Positions 57,501 through 64,000 of a stretch of 64,000 nucleotides of DNA are shown here, piece after piece; position 1 is the stretch's first letter, and each line of letters starts with the position of its first letter. Position numbers and translations under genes: made by a program. The stretch is from Symsagittifera roscoffensis (lineage: Eukaryota > Xenacoelomorpha > Acoela > Convolutidae): the NCBI RefSeq assembly GCF_963678635.1, contig NC_087068.1, positions 38,775,649-38,839,648 on the forward strand, given 5' to 3'. A model generated the notes under the pieces. That model was not told the origin of the DNA. It saw only the letters and a list, made by a program, of their open reading frames with translations, and did no database searches.

Positions 57501-58746
57501 TCACCCCGACCAAAAATGTTTGGTGTTTTCGGGGAACTTGGAGCAAAAAAAAACAATCAAGTCAAATAATTCCCATCTCCCATTATCAAGAATTTTTTAT
57601 TCTTTTTGTTTCAACTACGAAAAAGATTATTTATACTTAAATAATACGCATAGCTTGAAAACAAATTCACGGTTTTTGAAGTGGCGTACTTACTCAGTGG
57701 GGTCTTTTAAAAACACATTAAAAAGGACGTCCATTTCCAATTGACACTTTACCCTTATCTCCCACCCTGAACCTCACCACTCGTGATTTGAATGAACGGA
57801 GAAATAACTCAATTAAAATGGAGTAACGAAACTAAAAAGAAATTATCAAAATCTTTTCCGCTTGAAGGTGTGTAATCAGATAAAAACATAATTTTTGTTA
57901 TCTTACTTAAAGTGTTACTCGACAGAAGACAACATAACAGAAAACCATTTGAATTAGTTCAAAAATTATTTGAAGGTATGACAATAGGTAAAACCTTTTA
58001 AGACTTTTTCCCAGGATGTAAAGATATAATTTATTATTCACCAAAATATTTTGGTGTGAGAGGATTGGTATTAGAAGATTGGTATTATATCGGGACTCCA
58101 TTGAAGACTTTCATGAATTATTAAACTTTGTAGAAGATAGAACTTACGAAGACTTACTACAGTGGGATCGAGAATCCATGACCCGAACTCAATGTCACAG
58201 GTCTGTTCATCATAAGGAAAAAAGGTGACGTCAAAACTACAGGCCACTTTGACAGTGACTGCTGACGACCAGCAGGAAACAACTCCGAAGTCGACTTGGA
58301 CAAGCTGTTGATTGAAGCTCTCAAAAATGATTTCTACTGCATCATACATAACTACAACAAATAAATACTATTTTCACTAGAATTAACTTCAGTGATATAC
58401 TTCCAATCTATCTATAAATGAAAAGACTAATTTTGACAAAGTTGTGGGTACTTTGAGTTATTTGAATTATATAAAATGTTCTATTTCAGCTTGTGAATGT
58501 TCATTTAAAAAAATAATTTAAATTTTAAAAAATATATGGTTTTTCGCAATCCTTCTCTTCCAAACTCATATCTCAAAAGAATCACGACTCACTGATATCC
58601 GCGGACCAGGAAGTTCGCTGGTGGAAGATGAGAACTTTTCTTCCAGGATGCGCAGTTGTGTTCCATATTGCGCTTTGTGACCTGTAGTAGACGTGTATCC
58701 ATAGCGTAGCAGTCAAATAACTGTCCTTCTCCTTCACATTCAGAAT
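54560..58746 (-). CDS. Gene C: nicotinic acetylcholine receptor-like subunit (non-alpha), 5' exon not found
   Basis: Exons found (minus): 58746-58593, 58351-58148, 56952-56860, 55659-55354, 55050-54560; GT-AG introns, phases 1,1,1,1; 1248 nt, 415 residues. It starts inside the ligand-binding domain with ILNVKEKDSYLTATLWIHVY and TSWSADI; then the Cys-loop (CSFDVTFFPYDEQTC, 13 between); YEEWELIRPV leading into a loop C without adjacent cysteines; M1 HFFYSVVFTTPLITTYIF; DSGEK; M2 ISFAITMLLAQAVSCTTI; M3; M3-M4 loop starting MNIHFLG with an Asn/Lys-rich low-complexity stretch; M4 at the C-terminus. The signal peptide and first strand are not found upstream to 64000. Directly upstream, another frame reads VFLCVNI, like gene A VFIYLDL, so a frameshift here is possible. 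Convergent with gene B. Confidence 0.87.
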
Positions 58747-61700
58747 CTATATTTACACACAGAAATACTCTCAACCAAAGTTTTTTAGAGGTGACTGTAA
58801 AATCCGTTCTCTCTTTTTTGCTGAAAAATAGTTGTAGAGAAGCGAGTGACGAAAAAAAAACGAATTTTTACTCAGCACATTCTCTCAAAATATTGCCTGG
58901 GTTGCACAAAGTTTTGCAATAAAATGATCCATTTAGGCTTCTGAGAAAACTTAGAAATTTAAAAATGTCTCATAAAATAGACAATAAATTTAGAGTCAAA
59001 TCATTTTAAAGTTAATCTAAAGCAAAAAAAAGTTTACGAGGATATTCAGTTAATTCAAAATTATGAACTTTGTCTTTTTACAGCTTCATTTGATACAGTT
59101 ACATTATGAAAAATAACCCAATCAAATCAGTTTAAATCAATTATTCGCCCATTTTCTTTATTCTTATAACTTTGTAGAGACTCAATTAAAAAGACTAAAT
59201 TAGAATTTCAATTTTTGAGTAAGTTTTCAAAGTTATTTTGTTCCGACCTGAAAAATATAAGAAAAACATTTGTGTGTAACTTCTTGAAACACAATTCATT
59301 GTTCCCAATTGAGTTTTTCAACTTTTTTGGTGTATTCAATTAAAAAAATTACGCTGCATTGGTGGAGTTTAAAAAACTTTTTGATCTATTTTAGCTTCAT
59401 AACTATATTTATAAAAGCATTGAAATTACTGTAAATTACTGTAATGCTGACGGATATTTTCCAGAGTACAAATTTTATCTCCAAATGAGAAGCACAATTA
59501 ACACTTACGTCGGTTACGTCGATTAGCTTACGAAGTAGCACAATTAAAAAACTACTTTAAAAAGCAGTTGAAATATTCAAAGCTGCGCTCTGATGTAAGA
59601 CTTGTTTATTACAACTTTGAAAGATAGGGACACAGCAATTGTGCTTGCAATAGCTTTTCTTCCAGAAAAAGTCGACTGTCTAAATCTAATAAATAAGAAT
59701 TCACCTGCCCCTTTTTTTGTAAATTGATAATTCAATGCCCAATTGTTATTTGGGCCAAATTAGGATATCATCTTAGTTTAGGTGCGGAGAAGATTTTCGA
59801 TTTTTTTTTTAAAGTGTTAAACACTTCAAAAGACAGTCGAAAAATTGCCGGCGCAACAGTGATACATTCAGCTTTGTCCAAAATTAGGTAGATTCCTATG
59901 GTTACAAATTCAGGAGAAATGAAAATAAAAAATTCGAGGTCATATATTTCTCTAAATTCAGAGGTTAAAATTCAAAGCTTTTAAGATGGTATGAGGAAAA
60001 TTTTTCATCTTGTTATTTTCCTTAAACAGTTTTAAAAACCTAAATCAAATACAAAAAATTTTGAAAAAATAAATTTATGCATCGGTTAATAGTTTTACTC
60101 ATTAAAAGCATTGCTTACAATTTTCCCTAGAAAGAGCAGAGTTTTGCTTTTCTGGCTTTTCTTTCACTGATCTGCGGGAGAAAGAACGCCAATTATATTC
60201 GAGAAGCAGCAACAATTTCCTTTTTTGTTTTCTTGAGCATAATGTTTTCCTATTACCGTAAAAAAAAGTGGAGGCTCAGATTTTTTCCATTATTTTGGTA
60301 TTTTTTTTGGACAAGCTTTAAAAACAATCACTGATGCAATCAAAGTTTTAATTTTCCATTTCCAAAAGAGAGTGGTTTTGGAGTTTTGAAAAGGAACCGG
60401 CTCAGATGATGAGTAATTTTTGTTGACAGAAATGTCAAATTGGTTTATTGGTTAGTTATATAGTCTGCTCAAAAAATGTTGCAAAGTGATCTGTTCTAAA
60501 AAAAATAAATTGTCTGGCGTAGATAAAAATAATTTTCAAGCATTTTGTTGCAGAAATGAATAAATAACTGGATCGATATAAAGTGATAGGTCGGCAATAC
60601 AGAATACCATTAACTTTTTATAGAATACAACATATGTAATGTGAAACTTTTCTGTACCGAAGCCTTAATTTTTTCCATTTGAGATTAAAGGTTAAATAGA
60701 TTCGGGATCTGTGACCGTTCAATGAAGCGGCCATTTAATCAAAATTATAAGTTGGGCGAGTATAAACAAGTTGTAAGTACAAGTTTTTTTGTTCTCAAAA
60801 AAATCTTTGATAATTTTTTTTGCAAACTAATGTTTCAAATTATAAAGTAATCCAGATGCTGAAAATTTTATGTTTGAGTAATTGCGTAAAACAAAAATAT
60901 AGTTTTTGAATACGAGTAACAGTTACTTCGTGAAGCAAAAATCACACAAGAATTTTTTGTCGAATATTTTGCAATAGCTGTTTAACTGAACATTACCAGG
61001 CGAAACGTAACGCAAAAACATCTATAAAAAATATTTTGCATAAAAAACTTATTTTTGTCGCAAATTCTGCCTCGAGCAAATATACCTGGTTGTTCTGGAT
61101 TACGCGAAAGCAAGGGAATATCTCAAAACATTAACTGATTTCAAAAGTTTAAATGAATTCCCCAAAAATAGGTGGAGTAAGCAACGTTGATCATCATACT
61201 GACCTAAACCAGTTAGTGCTTGAACAATTAAGAACGATAGCTAGAAGTGTTACCTAGCAAATGCAGAATTTAAAATATAGGTTTGGTCAATGTCTGTCGA
61301 GTTCAATAACAAATCTGAAATCAAAGGGTAATTGAAATCGTGGATGTACCCCTTCAGTATTTGGGGAAAAGTATTTAGGATCATTATTTGAGAAACATAT
61401 CCTTCGAAAACAAAATCAGTAAAATGTTTTTTTTTGGGGGGGATAAGCGGGTTTGGTTGTGACAATGAATATGTATGTGATAATGTTTTGGACTACAACC
61501 ACCAGGGGTGTTTGGGAGAGAATTATATATGTGAATATTAGCTGAGAATATTAGCTGAACATATATGAGAATATTGCTTGATGGCTTGGGCAATTGAGAT
61601 GAAGGACAACGGCAAAATTTTAGTTCCTCTGCTTATCTCTAATTTTTTGCCTACATTTTTTGTTAATCTCTAAGAACTGATCTTGTCATATTGCTTTTAA

Positions 61701-62089
61701 AGCACATAATGATATCATCTTAAAGTAATTTTGATTTAATTTCTAATTTATTGATTTTAATTAGGATTGAAATTTGGATTCAATTTCCTTTTGGATTAAA
61801 AAGTTTTACAAAAAACTTTTAGCCTATAATTCATCTAATCTTGAATTCTTTGTTGGATTATTACGATAAAACCTAAATTGAAATGTAATTTATTTATGTT
61901 TAAGTATCATAATGTAGCTGGTGACTTCAAACAGTGTGCAGTAAATGAACTTGATTTGATGTCAACAAATATATTTAAACTGATAGCAGTAAAGGTGATT
62001 GACTTATTGGAAAATCTTGCTGGTGGCACACAAAAATTAAATTTTTTTAAAACGTAATTTCAAGAAATACTATATTTGTTAATGGAAAC
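58747..62089. other. AT-rich DNA upstream of gene C exons
   Basis: The missing first exon(s) of gene C and its promoter could lie here. No signal-peptide-plus-LDL motif was found on the minus strand. No other gene recognised. Confidence 0.4.
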
Positions 62090-62425
62090 CACATACGAAA
62101 TGCGAATTCCGCTTACAATTTGCGGATTTCGATTAAAATTTGCAGATTCTGCGACAGCATAATTTTTCCATACTCCTATATTATGATTTGTTCAAGATAA
62201 AAACAAACTGATCAAGATTCCGCATTTTTTGCTGCATATTTTGCTAAATTGGCTGTTGTTGAAGCCTTTGCAAGAATTACAGTGTTCTAGCTATGTGTTC
62301 GTCGAACTCAAAACGGTCAAAAAATTGAAAGAAACCACAAATGTCGCGGATTCCGCGACAAATCGGTTTCGGGCTTGTTGCGGAACTCGCTTACAGTTCA
62401 CAAAATGCACAGTTTCACCTCCTAA
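62090..62425. repeat. Dispersed repeat with GCGGATTTCG/TTACAATTTGCGG subrepeats, copy 2
   Basis: Homologous to 25345-25695: CTTACAATTTGCGGATTTCG at the start and GCGGAACTCGCTTACAGTTC with AAATGCACAGTTT at the end. The overlapping 79-codon frame is not considered a gene. Confidence 0.5.
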
Positions 62426-62749
62426 TGAAGTCATTTTGTCGGATTACTGCTGCAGTGCTAAACTTTAGTTCCTGGTATTCCTCAAGCTCTACATTTTCAG
62501 TGAGACTTGTTTTTTCAATCTGAATTATTGGTTGATTGTATAGTTTGATAAAAACAGAAAAATACATAGACTTTAGAGGATTTAGAATCTGCATAATTGC
62601 GCTTGGGAGATATCAATTTTACAGTTCTCAGTTTTGAAAAAGTGCTAGTCGTATTTTCAAGGCAAGTATGCGGCATGGTATTGGTACTCGGGCAGGTTTC
62701 GGCATAAGTGTTGGTACTGGTACAGTGAACAATCAATTGGAAAAGTAAA

Positions 62750-63138
62750 AGCTGCAGGCACTCAGGGATTCGACCCCCTGCCAACCCAAAGGGTCCCCCC
62801 TTTGTTCTATTTTGAGATATCTATTTTTGGTGAGGCACCTTAAAATTTTTATAAAGGCGAGGGGAGATTTTTTGAGGGGAGATCGCGCGTCAAAAGAAAC
62901 GCGATTTTTTTGGTCAAATTTTTCTAAGAAGTGCCTAAGAGTGCCTTTTTTGCCTTGTTTTTTCGAAAGTTTTGCCTGCGGCGCAGAAAATTTGACAACA
63001 CAGGGTCCTTTTTATCTTTGGGGAGAGCTTGTAAAATCATTTTGGTCGACCTAAAAAAAAGGGTCGACAAAACTTTCGACAAAGAATTTTTTTTTGAAAC
63101 TCCTCCCCCCTCGAGAAAATCCTAGTTCCGCCCCTGTA
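62750..63138 (+). repeat. Short interspersed repeat, family S, copy 6 (best preserved)
   Basis: Begins with CAGGGATTCGACCCCCTGCC, which resembles a tRNA T-arm/box B; then AAGGGTCCCCCCTTTGTTCT, ATTTTGAGATATC, AAACGCGATTTTTTTGGTCAA, CCTGCGGCGCAGAAAATTTG, CATTTTGGTCGACC and the end CTCGAGAAAATCCTAGTTCC. Opposite orientation to the copy at 32760. Frames within it are repeat-derived. Confidence 0.7.
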
Positions 63139-63320
63139 TGTACGGGTTGAATACTAGATAATGTATCAAGTTTGTGTACTGCTATGAGTACGAACAGGAG
63201 TTTGCCAGCGCCACTTTTTTGGTAAAGATAAGGAAACTGAAGGTAATGGTATGGGGTTAGATAAAAGCAGCTTAGGGGATGATGAGGTTAATGGTAGAAT
63301 TACATGCCACTGAATCACAG

Positions 63321-63548
63321 TTGTTGCTGCAATTACAAATTTCTTCAACGCAAACACTCGGGGATCACAAACATGCTAAAAATGACGTAAAAGGGGAGAC
63401 GACTCACGGTAATGGAAACGTATCAAACATCATCGAAGAAAAAAACAGCATCGCCTTTTATACTTTGGTGCGACGACCTGAGTCGATCAAGGAAAATATC
63501 TTTGCCAAGAAGGTTATCTTGGTTGTGGTTATAATGTATGCATTTTGA
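63321..63548 (+). CDS. Possible terminal or internal exon of an unrecognised gene
   Basis: A frame less AT-rich than its surroundings follows a possible acceptor (GAATCACAG, ends 63320) and ends with a stop at 63548. It reads a polar segment (GDHKHAKNDVKGETTHGNG), then FYTLVRRPESIKENIFAKK and a hydrophobic VILVVVIMYAF. Two readings: the C-terminus of a protein with AATAAA at 63655-63660 downstream, or an internal exon with a donor at 63536 (GTATGC), in which a basic segment followed by a hydrophobic helix would resemble loop 3 and start of helix 6 of a rhodopsin-like receptor. Neither is proven. No neighbouring exon was found. Confidence 0.35.
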   Translation: MLLQLQISSTQTLGDHKHAKNDVKGETTHGNGNVSNIIEEKNSIAFYTLVRRPESIKENIFAKKVILVVVIMYAF

Positions 63549-63654
63549 ATTGAGATTTCCAAGAACATACTTTTTGATTTTATTGGAAGAATTCATCTAG
63601 TCTTGCGATTCTAGCGGTTAAAATGTACTTTTTTGTCATTTATGTCAAAACTTG

Positions 63655-63660
63655 AATAAA
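63655..63660 (+). terminator. Possible polyadenylation signal AATAAA
   Basis: About 107 nt after the stop at 63548. Relevant only if that frame is a real terminal exon. Confidence 0.25.
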
Positions 63661-63939
63661 TGGAAACAATTAGCTTATTTTGTATCGTGTGTTAACTTAA
63701 ACTCCATAAGGAATTATGTACATCTTATGATGTGTTTATAATTTTCTCTTTTTCTCTTTTGTTAATTGAATGGTCCCACAGCACTTACTGCACAAACGCT
63801 AAATAATGTTTTTAGGCTGTTTTTCCCACACAAAATCATATCTTAAAAGATTTTATAAAAAAAAACGTTCATCTTTAAAGTAAAAGGAAGTTATTTTGCA
63901 AGGTCTTAAAGATAATCAATCTTTTAAAGACACTCGCAC

Positions 63940-64000
63940 CGAGCGCCCATGGATTCTAATCGATTATAATGGATTTCCGAGACAAAAATTATCCATTTGT
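63940..64000. repeat. Edge fragment with TCTAATCGATTATAATGG motif
   Basis: Contains ATTCTAATCGATTATAATGG followed by TTCCGAGACAAA, like the junction of family R (GGATTCCAGAGACAAA) and the palindrome-rich MITE. Probably the start of another copy cut by the window edge. Confidence 0.4.

Noticed and set aside
1-64000. CRISPR arrays, bacterial operons, riboswitches, plasmid or phage features
   Set aside because: Nothing of the kind; introns, animal receptor genes and eukaryotic transposons show nuclear animal DNA.

Overview
The window is animal nuclear DNA. It is AT-rich and gene-poor, genes are split by GT-AG introns, and there are decayed LTR and non-LTR retrotransposons, foldback and MITE-like inverted repeats, and a 200-base run of N (53817-54016). 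No bacterial, phage or organellar feature was seen. I cannot name the species. A nicotinic-receptor cluster, a PLAC8 gene, heavy intron turnover between paralogues, one candidate GA-AG intron and many small non-autonomous repeats would fit an appendicularian (larvacean) tunicate with an enlarged genome. That is an inference, and other invertebrates are not excluded.

Layout. 1-5.3 kb: repeat debris, an inverted-repeat element, a degenerate LINE reverse transcriptase (3.69-4.82 kb) and a diverged minisatellite. 5.75-7.44 kb: a complete three-exon PLAC8-family gene on the minus strand, with a broken copy of its exon 1 and a small MITE in intron 2. 8.8-15.03 kb: a Ty3/gypsy retrotransposon (gypsy-1) with near-identical ~0.94-kb LTRs but a decayed interior and an integrase cut off before the LTR. 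16.97-24.36 kb: a 7.4-kb block bounded by long inverted repeats; it holds a second gypsy element split by a ~2.1-kb segment that carries its own direct repeats. 24.4-29.0 kb: dispersed repeats and a 1.28-kb near-palindromic foldback element. 37.8-40.9 kb: a gag-bearing retroelement in a 1.35-kb tandem duplication. 42-45 kb: a single foldback arm, MITEs and hairpins. 51-52 kb: a MITE nested in another repeat, then a tRNA-Ser(GCT) locus at 52.7 kb.

The main genes are three paralogous Cys-loop (nicotinic acetylcholine receptor-like) subunits. Gene A is on the minus strand (35246-29696), has six exons and reads through as 524 codons. Gene B is on the plus strand (45922-50829), has an in-frame TAG in exon 1 and an 866-bp tandem duplication covering half of exon 1 and all of exon 2. 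Gene C is on the minus strand (58746-54560); its first exon was not found. All three have the 13-residue Cys-loop, four membrane segments and the GEK motif before M2 expected of cation channels. All lack the adjacent cysteine pair of alpha subunits and share an unusual W-T/S-A-D-I motif where classical subunits have W-x-P-D-I. They look like a local family of structural (non-alpha) subunits that would need partners for a classical acetylcholine site. Exon structures differ: gene A alone has introns after GEK and in the M3-M4 loop, while B and C share a loop-C intron that A lacks.

A possible exon of an unrecognised gene lies at 63.32-63.55 kb on the plus strand. Most remaining sequence is intron or intergenic DNA with no recognisable coding content.
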